Part shown: one piece after another, positions 43,401 to 51,794 of the stretch
Layout: the number at the start of each line of letters is the position of its first letter
Position numbering within the stretch: the stretch's first letter is position 1
Assembly: GCF_007827045.1 (NCBI RefSeq)
Contig: NZ_RPFW01000001.1
Span: 1,092,519-1,156,518 of the forward strand
Source: Trebonia kvetii
GTDB lineage: Bacteria; Actinomycetota; Actinomycetes; Streptosporangiales; Streptosporangiaceae
Direction of reading: 5' to 3'
DNA length: 64,000 bases
Program-made: the position numbers and the translations under genes
The notes under the pieces: model-generated
Seen by the model: only the letters and a program-made list of their open reading frames with translations
Told to the model about the DNA's origin: nothing
Database searches by the model: none

Positions 43401-43437
43401 TCAGTCCTGAATCCGGCACCGAGCAACGGCCCGGCCG

Positions 43438-43920
43438 TCACCGTGACTGGTGGCGGCCGGGCGCCCGCTCGGCCTCCGGTGGCGGCGGCTGCCCCATGCC
43501 CGGGTCAGGACCGGCCTCTCCGGTGGCGGCAGCAGCGATCCTGGCCAGGTAATGGACCCAGCCGACGCCGTGTCCTGGCTTCTCCGCGGCTGGCAGCTGC
43601 CGGTGCTCAAGGTCGACGCGGGTGCCCGTGCCGGCGGGGGTGAGGCGGATCTCCACCGTGCTCGCGCCGGGCGGCAGCCGGTCCGAGCCGGCGTAGCCCC
43701 AGCTGATGAGCAGCAGCCGCGGCGGGTCGAGGCGCAGGAACCGGCCGCGCACTGGCGCTCCCTGGACGTTGACTGTGAACTGGCCGCCCGGCTCGGGTTC
43801 GAGCACCGCGTACTCGCCCATCCACCGGACAAGCAAGCCGGGCTTGGTGAAGTAATCCCACACCCGTTCTGGCGGTGCGTCGATATGCACGGTAGCGGTG
43901 ACCGGGTCAGCGTCCATCAT
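43438..43920 (-). CDS. SRPBCC/AHSA1-domain protein
   Basis: About 161 residues with a START-like helix-grip fold: TATVHIDAPPERVWDYFTKP, GLLVRWMGEYAVLEPEPGGQ, RLLLISWGYAGSDRLPPG, and a C-terminal helix (GWVHYLARIA). Activator-of-Hsp90-homologue (AHSA1) type proteins are commonly paired with ArsR regulators in actinobacteria, as here. Ligand unknown. The start (ATG-ATG at 43920/43917) overlaps the end of the arsR gene by about 14 bp, so translation is coupled. Confidence 0.9.
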   Translation of the reverse strand: MMDADPVTATVHIDAPPERVWDYFTKPGLLVRWMGEYAVLEPEPGGQFTVNVQGAPVRGRFLRLDPPRLLLISWGYAGSDRLPPGASTVEIRLTPAGTGTRVDLEHRQLPAAEKPGHGVGWVHYLARIAAAATGEAGPDPGMGQPPPPEAERAPGRHQSR

Positions 43921-44224
43921 CAGCCTCGACGACACGCTTGAGCCGCTGCAGGCTGTCGGGCCAGAACTCGGCGAGGAAGTCGCGGAGCCCGGCCAGTCCT
44001 TCCGGGCGCACCGCATACAGCCGGTGCCTGCCCTGCGGCCGGACGGCGACAAGCCCGGCCTCCCTGAGCACCTTCAGGTGCAGGGAGACTGCCTGCTGAG
44101 TGATGTCGAACTGCCCGGCGATCTCGCTGACCGACTGCGGCCGGTCCCGCAGCAGCCGCAGGATGTCCCGCCGGTGCGGTTCGGCGAGCGCATGGAACGC
44201 GGCCTCGGTCACGACGTCCATCAT
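43907..44224 (-). CDS. ArsR-family transcriptional repressor
   Basis: A compact 105-residue winged-helix regulator: FHALAEPHRRDILRLLRDRP, SVSEIAGQFDITQQAVSLHL for the HTH, VLREAGLVAVRPQGRHRLYA for the wing. No metal-binding cysteines are present, so it is the metal-independent type that accompanies SRPBCC proteins. Two ACAAG-N6-CTTGT palindromes lie immediately upstream, between it and the divergent SnoaL-like gene. It probably represses both directions. Confidence 0.92.
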   Translation of the reverse strand: MMDVVTEAAFHALAEPHRRDILRLLRDRPQSVSEIAGQFDITQQAVSLHLKVLREAGLVAVRPQGRHRLYAVRPEGLAGLRDFLAEFWPDSLQRLKRVVEADDGR

Positions 44225-44232
44225 ACTCATGC

Positions 44233-44286
44233 ACAAGCTTTGACTTGTGTAACCTGGCGTCGTAGCTTATACAAGTCTTCACTTGT
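44233..44286. promoter_or_regulatory. Paired ArsR operators ACAAG-N6-CTTGT
   Basis: Two identical dyads, ACAAG-N6-CTTGT, lie at 44233-44248 and 44271-44286, 38 bp apart. One abuts the arsR start and the other is about 40 bp before the SnoaL-like gene, so one site covers each divergent promoter. Confidence 0.8.
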
Positions 44287-44326
44287 GCGATGCTGCTACC
44301 CCGGCAGCAGGAAACGGAGAGGCCAC

Positions 44327-44689
44327 ATGAGCCCACAGGACACCGGAGCCGTAATCCGCGGCTATTACGACGCCTGGACTTCCGGCGAATTCGGTCAGGC
44401 AGCCTCGCTGCTCGCGCCGGGCCTAAGGGTGGAAGTGCCAGTCAACAGTTATCCGGACGCCAGGTCTTTCGCCGCCGCGCTCGAAGGCTTCGGGTCGCTG
44501 ACCACCAGGACCGAGCTGCTGGCGGCGATGAGCTCGGGCAGCGACGGAATGCTGTTGTACGACATGGACGTGCCGGGGCTTGGGACACTTCGGGTGGCCG
44601 AGCACTTCACCGTCGAGAACGGAAAGATCACCCGCATCCGGCAGGTGCACGACACCGCCGCCCTCCGCGCCGCCGGCTTCGTCGGCTGA
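44327..44689 (+). CDS. SnoaL/NTF2-like fold protein
   Basis: A 120-residue single-domain protein: GAVIRGYYDAWTSGEFGQAA, LLAPGLRVEVPVNSYPDARS, then LLYDMDVPGLGTLRVAEHFT and VENGKITRIRQVHDTAALRA. It has the wall of a cone-shaped barrel and a C-terminal strand typical of NTF2-like proteins. The ATG at 44327 follows GGAGAGG. It is divergent from arsR, shares its operators, and is followed by an AHSA1-type gene in the same direction. No reaction can be assigned. Confidence 0.85.
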   Translation: MSPQDTGAVIRGYYDAWTSGEFGQAASLLAPGLRVEVPVNSYPDARSFAAALEGFGSLTTRTELLAAMSSGSDGMLLYDMDVPGLGTLRVAEHFTVENGKITRIRQVHDTAALRAAGFVG

Positions 44690-44724
44690 CGTGCGCGCCC
44701 TGACCCGCTCGGAGGAACAGGCAG

Positions 44725-45186
44725 ATGAACCCAGATCAGCGACCGGCCGACGCCGCCGGCCACCCCGTTGAATACACCCGGCGCCTGGTCATCGGCGCGC
44801 CACGGGAGCGCGTGTTCGACGCCATCGCAACCGTGGACGGCCCGCGTCACTGGTGGACCACGAAAGTGACCGGATCGGCAGCCGCCGGCGGCAAGCTGCG
44901 CTTCGGGTTCGCCGGGCTCGACGAGGAAATGGTCATGCACGTCACCACACGCCGACGGCCGTCCGCGGTCGCTTGGTCCTGCGTGGAACACACGAGGAAC
45001 AGCGAGTGGGCGGGCACGCTGCTGGAGTTTATGCTCGCCTCCCGCGGCCCGGCGGAATCCGAGCTGGAGTTCCGCCACGGCGGGCTGCCGGCCGAACTCG
45101 TGGCACAGGGATGGGAGCATTTCCTTGCCAGCCTGGCCGCCTACGCCGAGACCGGCACGGGAACTCCGTTCGGGCAAGTCAGCTGA
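44725..45186 (+). CDS. SRPBCC/AHSA1-domain protein, second copy
   Basis: A 153-residue helix-grip protein: EYTRRLVIGAPRERVFDAIA, DGPRHWWTTKVTGSAAAGGK, MVMHVTTRRRPSAVAWSCVE, and the C-terminal helix GWEHFLASLAAYAETGTG. It is 35 bp downstream of the SnoaL-like gene, probably in one transcript, so each arm of this ArsR-controlled divergon carries an SRPBCC protein. It meets the convergent sugar operon after 1 bp. Confidence 0.9.
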   Translation: MNPDQRPADAAGHPVEYTRRLVIGAPRERVFDAIATVDGPRHWWTTKVTGSAAAGGKLRFGFAGLDEEMVMHVTTRRRPSAVAWSCVEHTRNSEWAGTLLEFMLASRGPAESELEFRHGGLPAELVAQGWEHFLASLAAYAETGTGTPFGQVS

Positions 45187-45187
45187 G

Positions 45188-47119
45188 TCAGTTCGCAGGG
45201 CTCACCGAATCCTCGAAGGGGCTTGCGTACGACGGGCGCCGAGCGCGCATCGTCAGCCGCAGGGTCAGCCGCACGCGCGTGGACGCGGGCAGGCGCACGG
45301 CGAGATACGGGGCGCCAACATCCGCCTGGCGCTCGATAACGACCGGGTCGCCGTGCCCGTAGTCGTAGAGGTCGCCGAGCCAGGAACCGTCCTCGCACGC
45401 GGTGTAGCGGACGTCCTCGATGACGTGTTCCGCGAACGCGCCGGCCTGGACGATCACCCGGCGTTCGCCTCCCGCGTCGAGGTTGACCAGTTCCACCACG
45501 GTGGCCTCAGGATCGATGCTCGATACCAGGGCGGCCACGCCAGGAGGGAGGCCAGGGCGGCGGCGGATGGCATCGTGGTAGCGGACCCTGGCCTGCTGCA
45601 GGCCTCCGTTGTAGATGACTTGCGGGCCGCCCCAGGTGAGCTGCACCAGGGCCTCGGTGACCACGGGATTTGATTGCTGCCACAGGTGAATGTCGGCCTC
45701 TGCGACGTCGCCGCCCCGGTAGGCCCGCATCCGGGCGAGCCGGTGGCGGGCCTGGGCCTGCGCCGCGGCCAGCATCTTCTCCGGGTAGTCTGGGTTGTCG
45801 CCGGCCAGGAACGTGAACCATGGCTCCTCGTGACCCGCCTCCTCCTTGCTGCGGAAGGAGCGGACCGTCCGCCAGTCGTATCCTGACCGCTCGCGCAGGT
45901 CCGCCAGGCGCCGCAGGTCGGCGGGCTCGCCTGCGTGGTGCCACAGGGCCATCGGGACCGACGCCAGCATCGGGTTGTAGTCGAACCAGCCCCGGTCGCT
46001 GTGCCGGAACGGTACGAGCAGCGTCGGCACCGTCACCGCCGGGCCAAGCTGCGGGTACCACTTCGACCGGATGGAGGAGTCCGATTCGGCGAACGGCTGC
46101 ACCGTGCCGTGGGCGATGACCGCGTCCAGGGCCGGGCGAACCAGGTCCAGGTAGCTGTCGTCCCCGGTCGCGGTGGCGGCGGCCAGCGCGGCCACGGCGG
46201 TGGCAGAGCCGACGCTGTACCAGCCGTGTGGCCAGGACCAGCCGTAGTGGCCGCCGTACCAGCGCCCCTCGAGCTGGCTGCCGACCGCCCCGTCCGGGCC
46301 GACGTTGTCCGGCACGACCCCGTCGTTGGCGGCGGCCCGTTCCCGCCACGCGCCGACGTACTGCCCGATCCAGTCCCGGTAGCGCGAGTCGCCGGTGAGG
46401 ATCCACGCGTTCATGACGAGCCCGGCGGCCGCGAGATTCACCGCCGTGTCGCCCACGCCGATCCTGGCGTTCATCTCGGTGGTCAGCCGCGGGTCGGCGT
46501 CTCGCTCAGGCACCGGCGCGCCCGGCGGCAGCAGCCAGTCGAGCGGGCAGCCGTAGCTCTTCTCCTCCCGGTCGGTCCACGGATAGTGCGTCCCGTCGAA
46601 CAGGCCGCGGCGGCCGGGGTCCGATCCGTTGTGCGGGCGCCGAATGATGCGGCGCTCCGGATCGTAATTACCGTGGGCGGGGTCGACGTACAGCTCCGCG
46701 AACCGTACCGCCCGCTCCGTCCACCTGCCCGGGTCGGCCATGGTGAGGAAGTACAGCAGGAGCAGGCTTTCGCTCTGGTGGAACCAGTCGTAGCCGCGCT
46801 CGTACTCGTCGGTGAGCATGCCGAGCTCGGTGAGCTGAGCGGTGACTCCCGTCCAGTGGCGCTCTGACTCGGCAAGCAAGTCGTCGGCACCGCCGAGCAG
46901 GTAAAGCTGCGGCCAGTTGAAGAACGTCTCGTAGAAGTCGTCGACGCCGTCCCTTGAGGTAAGCGTGTGCCGGTAATTCAGCCGGCCGTCCGGGTCGGTG
47001 AAATCACGCGCGAAGCGGCGCCAGGCGCAGTCGAGCAGGTCGAAAAGTCCCCGCTCGGCCACCGCCCAGCCAGGGGGTTCGAGCAGGGGGACGGAGGCGG
47101 CGATGTCGACATGCGTCAT
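45188..47119 (-). CDS. Uncharacterised (alpha/alpha)-barrel-like protein of a sugar ABC operon
   Basis: A 643-residue cytosolic protein with no signal peptide. I do not recognise a named family. Repeated helical segments rich in Trp, Tyr and acidic residues (FFNWPQLYLLGGADDL, YDWFHQSESLLLLYFL, GHYGWSWPHGWYSVGSAT, RGWFDYNPMLASVPMALWHH) resemble (alpha/alpha)6-toroid glycosidases and lyases. The last 120 residues look like a beta-sandwich (TVVELVNLDAGGERRVIVQA). Its ATG lies 1 bp beyond the stop of the sugar permease gene, so it is the last gene of the import operon and probably acts on the imported sugar. The catalytic residues and the sugar are unknown. Confidence 0.7.
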   Translation of the reverse strand: MTHVDIAASVPLLEPPGWAVAERGLFDLLDCAWRRFARDFTDPDGRLNYRHTLTSRDGVDDFYETFFNWPQLYLLGGADDLLAESERHWTGVTAQLTELGMLTDEYERGYDWFHQSESLLLLYFLTMADPGRWTERAVRFAELYVDPAHGNYDPERRIIRRPHNGSDPGRRGLFDGTHYPWTDREEKSYGCPLDWLLPPGAPVPERDADPRLTTEMNARIGVGDTAVNLAAAGLVMNAWILTGDSRYRDWIGQYVGAWRERAAANDGVVPDNVGPDGAVGSQLEGRWYGGHYGWSWPHGWYSVGSATAVAALAAATATGDDSYLDLVRPALDAVIAHGTVQPFAESDSSIRSKWYPQLGPAVTVPTLLVPFRHSDRGWFDYNPMLASVPMALWHHAGEPADLRRLADLRERSGYDWRTVRSFRSKEEAGHEEPWFTFLAGDNPDYPEKMLAAAQAQARHRLARMRAYRGGDVAEADIHLWQQSNPVVTEALVQLTWGGPQVIYNGGLQQARVRYHDAIRRRPGLPPGVAALVSSIDPEATVVELVNLDAGGERRVIVQAGAFAEHVIEDVRYTACEDGSWLGDLYDYGHGDPVVIERQADVGAPYLAVRLPASTRVRLTLRLTMRARRPSYASPFEDSVSPAN

Positions 47120-47120
47120 G

Positions 47121-47993
47121 TCACTCCTTCACCGCCCCGCCGACCATCCCGCGCACCAGCGCGCGCTGCGACAGCAGGAACACGATCGCGACCGGGATGA
47201 CTGCGAGCAGTGTGGCGAGCGCCAGCTCCGGCCGGAAGATGTTCACCTGCTGACCGCCGCCGCCAGAGGCCGGGTTGAACGAAGGAGTTGACGAAAGCAG
47301 GTCGGAGAGGCCGACCTGGATCGGGTACTGCGATGAGTCCGCGAGGACGGCGTACGGGAGGAAGAAGTTGTTCCAGTCGGCTACGAAGCTGAAGAAGAAC
47401 ACGAGGGCGACGATGGGCTTCGCGAGCGGAAGCGCGATGCGGCGGAATGTCTGCCATTCGCCGGCGCCGTCCACGCGCGACGCGTCGAGCAGGTCGCGCG
47501 GGACAGCGGTCGCGTAGTAGAGATACGCGAGGTATACCCCGAACGGGAAAAACGCGAACGGCAGGATGACCGAGAGCACGCTGCCGATCAGGTGCAGCGA
47601 GTTGAGCTCGAGGAAGATCGGGAGCACGAGCGCCGCCGCGGGCATGATCATCACCACGAGCGTGAGGGTCAGCACCAGCCTGCGGCCGGGAAACTTCCCG
47701 AGCGCGAGGCCATAGCCAGCCGGGATCGCCGTCGCCAGCACGATCGCCGTCGCGCTGAGCGCGTACAGCAGCGAGTTGCCGATCCAGGTGCGGTAGATGT
47801 GATCGCTGAAGGCGTCGAGGTGGTCCCACGCCAGTGCGATCTGGCGGAAGCTGCCGAACGAGAGCGGGCTGCTCGTGACCAGCGCGCCGTCGGTCTTCGT
47901 CGGGGCGAGGATCAGCCAGAGGATGGGTACCACGAAGAAGACGGCGAACGCCGCGAGGATTACCAGTCGCAGGCCGCGTGCGGTGATCCGCAT
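47121..47993 (-). CDS. Carbohydrate ABC transporter permease, MalG type
   Basis: A 290-residue inner-membrane subunit of a CUT1 sugar importer. It has six transmembrane segments, beginning GLRLVILAAFAVFFVVPILW, and the EAA loop (LLDASRVDGAGEWQTFRRI) that contacts the ATPase. The start ATG shares its A with the stop of the MalF-type gene (TGATG). No ATP-binding subunit lies in the operon; CUT1 importers in actinomycetes often use a shared MsiK-type ATPase encoded elsewhere. Confidence 0.93.
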   Translation of the reverse strand: MRITARGLRLVILAAFAVFFVVPILWLILAPTKTDGALVTSSPLSFGSFRQIALAWDHLDAFSDHIYRTWIGNSLLYALSATAIVLATAIPAGYGLALGKFPGRRLVLTLTLVVMIMPAAALVLPIFLELNSLHLIGSVLSVILPFAFFPFGVYLAYLYYATAVPRDLLDASRVDGAGEWQTFRRIALPLAKPIVALVFFFSFVADWNNFFLPYAVLADSSQYPIQVGLSDLLSSTPSFNPASGGGGQQVNIFRPELALATLLAVIPVAIVFLLSQRALVRGMVGGAVKE

Positions 47994-48928
47994 CAGTCCT
48001 CCCTCCGGAACAGTCCGGTGCGCGTCACGATCAGCACCGCGGCGACCAGGCCGATCATGAGCAGGTCGACGGCGATGGCGGCGGCGGCGTTGAAGTCCCC
48101 GTACCGGAAGGCCAGCTGGTACGCCAGCTGGTTCGACGACCAGGTGTCGGGGACGAGGCCGAGGCTCGCCTCGTTTACCAGCTGCGGCTCGATGAAGAGC
48201 TGCGTCCCTGTCGCGAACGACAGGATCGTCATGTAGGCGATCCACTTGCGGATCAGCGGCAGCTTGAGCCGCAGGGCGATGGTGAACGGGCCGGCCCCGT
48301 CGATGCGCGCGGCCTCCTCCAGATCGCGCGAGATCGTGTTCAGCGCGCCGTACATGACGACGATCCAGCCGCCGGCACCGGTCCAGAACGCGATCATCGC
48401 GAAGACGAACGGCAGGTTCCCTGGCGCGATCGACTGAACGAACAGATCCACCCCGAACATTCGCAGCAGGAATGACCCAGGACTGACGGCCGGGTCGAGC
48501 ATGAAGAGCCAGACGAGGACAGATGCCGCGCCTGCCAGCGCACCCGGCATGTAGAAGAGAAAGCGAAAGGCTGACGAGACCCGGTTGGCGCGGCCGTGGA
48601 GCAGCAGCGCCAGCCCGACGACGAAGACGATGAGCGTGCCGAGCCAGACGCCGGTGTACAGCAGAATGTGCTCGAACGCGGGAACGAAGCGGTAGTCGGT
48701 GAACGTCCGCGCGAAGTTGTGGAAGCCGGTCCAGCTGCCGTCGGCGCCCGTGAAGGCAAGGTCGAGCGCGTAGAGCATCGGCGCGATGCCGAACAGGATC
48801 AGGAATGGCAGGTACGGCAGGATGAACGGCAGCCCCCGCGGTACGCGGCGGCCGCGCATCCGCGGGGCGCGGAGGCCACGCGGCTGCGTGGCCTCCGCAC
48901 GGGCCGAGGTCAGAGCGGACGAACTCAC
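47993..48928 (-). CDS. Carbohydrate ABC transporter permease, MalF type
   Basis: A 311-residue partner permease. After a basic cytosolic leader come LPFILPYLPFLILFGIAPML and five further helices, with the EAA motif LEEAARIDGAGPFTIALRL. The GTG start at 48928 overlaps the TGA of the solute-binding-protein gene, so translation is coupled; longer in-frame starts upstream lie inside that gene and are rejected. It forms the channel together with the MalG-type subunit. Confidence 0.93.
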   Translation of the reverse strand: MSSSALTSARAEATQPRGLRAPRMRGRRVPRGLPFILPYLPFLILFGIAPMLYALDLAFTGADGSWTGFHNFARTFTDYRFVPAFEHILLYTGVWLGTLIVFVVGLALLLHGRANRVSSAFRFLFYMPGALAGAASVLVWLFMLDPAVSPGSFLLRMFGVDLFVQSIAPGNLPFVFAMIAFWTGAGGWIVVMYGALNTISRDLEEAARIDGAGPFTIALRLKLPLIRKWIAYMTILSFATGTQLFIEPQLVNEASLGLVPDTWSSNQLAYQLAFRYGDFNAAAAIAVDLLMIGLVAAVLIVTRTGLFRRED

Positions 48929-50361
48929 TGAGTGACCTGGTATCCGGCTGCCTGCGCAGCCTGCGCGAGCGCGCTGCCGAACGCTGGCAGCAGCGAGCTT
49001 AGCGACTTGCCTGCGACCAGCCCGGTGACGACGGTGTTGGACCAGACGGGCTGGTCCGGATAGGTGACAATGCTCCATCCCTTCCAGATATCCGCCGCCG
49101 CTGCTTTGAGCGCTGGCGTCGGGTCGGCGGCGAAGTAGGAGTTGGTGGCCATGCCCGCCAGCCACTTGGCAGCCACGGGCGCGTAAGCCGGGTACCCGGC
49201 CCTCGCGTTCGCGCCCGTCGGGTCGGGGTTGTAGACCGTCGTGGCCCAGGTCACGAAGTCGGCCGCGGTCGCGAGGTTCGTGGAGTGCTTGGAGATGATC
49301 CACGGGCCGCCGCCGACCTGGCCGGTCGTGATCGGCTCGTTCTCCCACTGCAGCGGCGTCGCGGCGGTGATCTGCCCGGCCGGGATGTGCAGCGTGTCCC
49401 GGAAGAGGGAGGTCGCGTACCAGCTCGGTCCCGGCATCATCAGGACCTTGTCGGCCGCGCCGCCGTACTTCTTGGCGAAGTCAGGGGTGAAGACGCTCAG
49501 CGGCGGCAGCGCCCCGCCCTTGATCAGCGGGTCGAGCAGGCTGGCCATCCGGGTGCAGTGCGTGTCCGCCGCGTTGATGAGGAGCTGGCTGCCCGTCAGC
49601 TGCTCGAGCGGGCACTGGTCGCCCCACAGGTAGATCCAGTGGCTGAACGAGTCCCCGATGTTCCCGACGATGTAGCCGGGGTGCTCCGTCGCGACCTTCT
49701 GGCCGAGCGCCGCCCACTGCTGCCAGGTCGTCGGAACCGTGTAGCCGAACTGGTCCATCAGCTTCTTGTTCACCCAGAGCACGACCTGGGCGAGGTTGTC
49801 CTGGACGCAGACCTGCGTGCCGTTGACCGTGCACTGGGCGGTCGACGGCGCGGGCCACTGGCTGAGCACGCTGTCCGGGATGAGGCCCTTGACTGGCTCG
49901 GCGAAGTCGAACGGCTTCTCCGCCATCCACACCGGGTCGTTGACCTGCTCGCTGAAGATGACATCCGGCCAGCCGCTGCCGGTCCGGTTCCACAGCTGGA
50001 TCTTGGTCTGCATCGTCGTCGCGCCGTTGCCGTCGCCGTCAAAGGTGACGATTTTCACGTTCACATTCGGATGCGCCTTGGCGTAAGCCTGCGCCGCCGG
50101 CAGCCGGACCGCGTCGACCCAGACGGTCAGCGAGCCGCCGACCTTGCCGGTCGCCGGAGCACTTGAAGCGCCTGTCGCACTCGGCGAACTGCCTGTCGCA
50201 GCCGACGAACTGCCTGTCGCAGTCGGCGAACTGCTGCTGCTGCTGTTCCCGCAGGCGGCGAGGGCAGCCGCCAGCGCGATCACGCCGGCCGCAGACGCTC
50301 CCCGCGCCCACGACACTCTCGGTCGTCTTCGCGCGCGGGGAGCACGGCTGATAAGGGCCAT
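48925..50361 (-). CDS. Sugar ABC transporter solute-binding lipoprotein
   Basis: A 478-residue extracellular sugar-binding lipoprotein of the SBP_bac family. The signal ends in a lipobox (LAAC), followed by a Ser/Thr/Ala-rich tether (PTATGSSSAATGSSPSATGA). The binding domain includes GGSLTVWVDAVRLPAAQAY, PDVIFSEQVNDPVWM, and FGYTVPTTWQQWAALGQKV. ATG 50361 has GGAGG 6 bp upstream; the longer open frame to 50547 is intergenic. It is first in the operon and divergent from the FadR-type regulator, whose probable operator lies 69 bp upstream. Confidence 0.92.
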   Translation of the reverse strand: MALISRAPRARRRPRVSWARGASAAGVIALAAALAACGNSSSSSSPTATGSSSAATGSSPSATGASSAPATGKVGGSLTVWVDAVRLPAAQAYAKAHPNVNVKIVTFDGDGNGATTMQTKIQLWNRTGSGWPDVIFSEQVNDPVWMAEKPFDFAEPVKGLIPDSVLSQWPAPSTAQCTVNGTQVCVQDNLAQVVLWVNKKLMDQFGYTVPTTWQQWAALGQKVATEHPGYIVGNIGDSFSHWIYLWGDQCPLEQLTGSQLLINAADTHCTRMASLLDPLIKGGALPPLSVFTPDFAKKYGGAADKVLMMPGPSWYATSLFRDTLHIPAGQITAATPLQWENEPITTGQVGGGPWIISKHSTNLATAADFVTWATTVYNPDPTGANARAGYPAYAPVAAKWLAGMATNSYFAADPTPALKAAAADIWKGWSIVTYPDQPVWSNTVVTGLVAGKSLSSLLPAFGSALAQAAQAAGYQVTQ

Positions 50362-50429
50362 CGATACCTCCACTTCGTTGTGCAGTCGCCCGGGCCGCCG
50401 ACGCGGCGGAGGACAACCGAGAGATTCGA

Positions 50430-50444
50430 ATGAGTATGACTTAT
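50430..50444. promoter_or_regulatory. GntR operator candidate 1 (ATGAGT-N3-ACTTAT)
   Basis: ATGAGTATGACTTAT lies 69 bp before the solute-binding-protein start. It shares the AGT-N3-ACT core and most flanking bases with two other sites around the divergent GntR gene. FadR-type GntR proteins bind short palindromes of this kind. Confidence 0.65.
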
Positions 50445-50639
50445 AGATGCCCGTTTTAGCGAGCAGTGACGGACAGTCAACGCGGACTGCCGTACGTGAC
50501 GTCGATGTTGCTTGCCTCATTAAGACGCACTTATGGGATGTCGTCAAGAGGTGAGAAGCAGACTTATTTCACCTCTTTGCCGACCGAAGCCGGGGCAATC
50601 GGCCCAAGGAGTGGGTCATCCGACGATCACGGCAGAAAA

Positions 50640-50654
50640 ATGAGTCGTACTCAT
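50640..50654. promoter_or_regulatory. GntR operator candidate 2 (ATGAGT-N3-ACTCAT)
   Basis: ATGAGTCGTACTCAT is a perfect 6+6 palindrome with a 3-bp centre, 91 bp before the GntR start. It is the best-matching member of the set of three and likely controls the regulator's own promoter. Confidence 0.7.
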
Positions 50655-50744
50655 ATCATCACCTGGCTAGCCATGTTACGATCGCCGCAGACCAGAGCCG
50701 CCCTCGGATTGTGCCGACGCGGTCGATGACTCGGAGCTGGATGG

Positions 50745-51590
50745 ATGACGCGGCCGCAAGAAGAACAAGTCATACTCTTTGGTGTGACACAGGCCGATAG
50801 CCGAGAGACGGCAGCAGGCACGGCCGCGGCACCGGCCCCGCGGTCACCCGCGGGCACCGGCGATGCCGCGGGCAGCCGTGGGGCCTACCGGCCGGGCTAC
50901 GAGCTGATCGCCGAGCAGATCCTGGAGCTGATCGCCCGGTCGCAGCTGCGCCCGGGCGACCGGATGCCCACCGAGAACGAGATCGCCGCGCAGCTGGGGA
51001 CCAGCCGCACGGTCGTGCGCGAGGCGATCAAGATCCTCTCAGCGCTCGGCCGGATCAAGGCGCAAAAGGGCCGCGGGCTTTACGTCGCCGACGACGACGG
51101 AATGCTCGGCATGCGCTGGGGCGGCTTCTTCCTGCCGACCGATCTCGATCACATCTACATGCTGTTCGAATTCCGTCGCGTCCAGGAATCGGAGGCGAGC
51201 CGCCTCGCCGCCACCCGGGCGACACCGACGGAGCTGCGCGCCATCGAGGCGGCCGCGGACCTGTGCCGTGAGGGGCATTCGACGGCGCAGCCGGAACTGT
51301 TCCGCAGCGGCGACGACGACTTCCATCACAGCATCGCCGCGGCATCGCACAACCCGTTCCTCCTGGCTGCGGTGCGCGAAGCCAGGCGACTGCTGATGCA
51401 GTCGGCCACCATCGGACTGCACGGGACGCTCGGCGGTCACGCGGCAGAAGCTGTCGAGGAACACGCAGCCATCTACCAGGCGATCCGCAACGGCGAGCCG
51501 GAGCAGGCGGCACACTTCGCCACCGTGCACCTGGACAAGACGCTCGAGGACTACCAGCGGGAGATCCAGCGTCGCCTGTTCGGCGGCTAG
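50745..51590 (+). CDS. GntR-family regulator, FadR subfamily (FCD domain)
   Basis: A 281-residue regulator. After a low-complexity leader of about 45 residues comes the GntR winged helix (YELIAEQILELIARSQLRPG, PTENEIAAQLGTSRTVVREA, KGRGLYVADDD). The FCD effector domain follows: FEFRRVQESEASRLAATRA, DDDFHHSIAAASHNPFLLAA, EEHAAIYQAIRNGEPEQAAH, carrying the His/Asp metal and ligand residues of the family. It is divergent from the sugar ABC operon and almost certainly its regulator, responding to a sugar or sugar acid. ATG 50745 with GGAG upstream. Confidence 0.92.
   Translation: MTRPQEEQVILFGVTQADSRETAAGTAAAPAPRSPAGTGDAAGSRGAYRPGYELIAEQILELIARSQLRPGDRMPTENEIAAQLGTSRTVVREAIKILSALGRIKAQKGRGLYVADDDGMLGMRWGGFFLPTDLDHIYMLFEFRRVQESEASRLAATRATPTELRAIEAAADLCREGHSTAQPELFRSGDDDFHHSIAAASHNPFLLAAVREARRLLMQSATIGLHGTLGGHAAEAVEEHAAIYQAIRNGEPEQAAHFATVHLDKTLEDYQREIQRRLFGG
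50764..50778. promoter_or_regulatory. GntR operator candidate 3 (AGT-N3-ACT core)
   Basis: The core AGTCATACT (50767-50775) with partly symmetrical flanks lies 19 bp inside the GntR coding sequence. It is weaker than the other two sites; its position suggests either autoregulatory roadblock or a start codon slightly further downstream. Confidence 0.45.
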
Positions 51591-51794
51591 CCGCGCCAGC
51601 GGAAGAATGCGACCGCAAAGCGCTCGTCGCGGCCGGTCGTCAGGCCGCGGATGGTCTCGCGTGGAGGCGCCTCACCCTGACGGCTGGTCATGGCGGGCAG
51701 GCAGCGACCCGTCTGCTGCCGGAATACGTTTCGGGCTCCGGCGCGTTCGGTGAGGCGTAACGCGCCTGGTGTAATCGGCCAGACAGGGGGGCCA

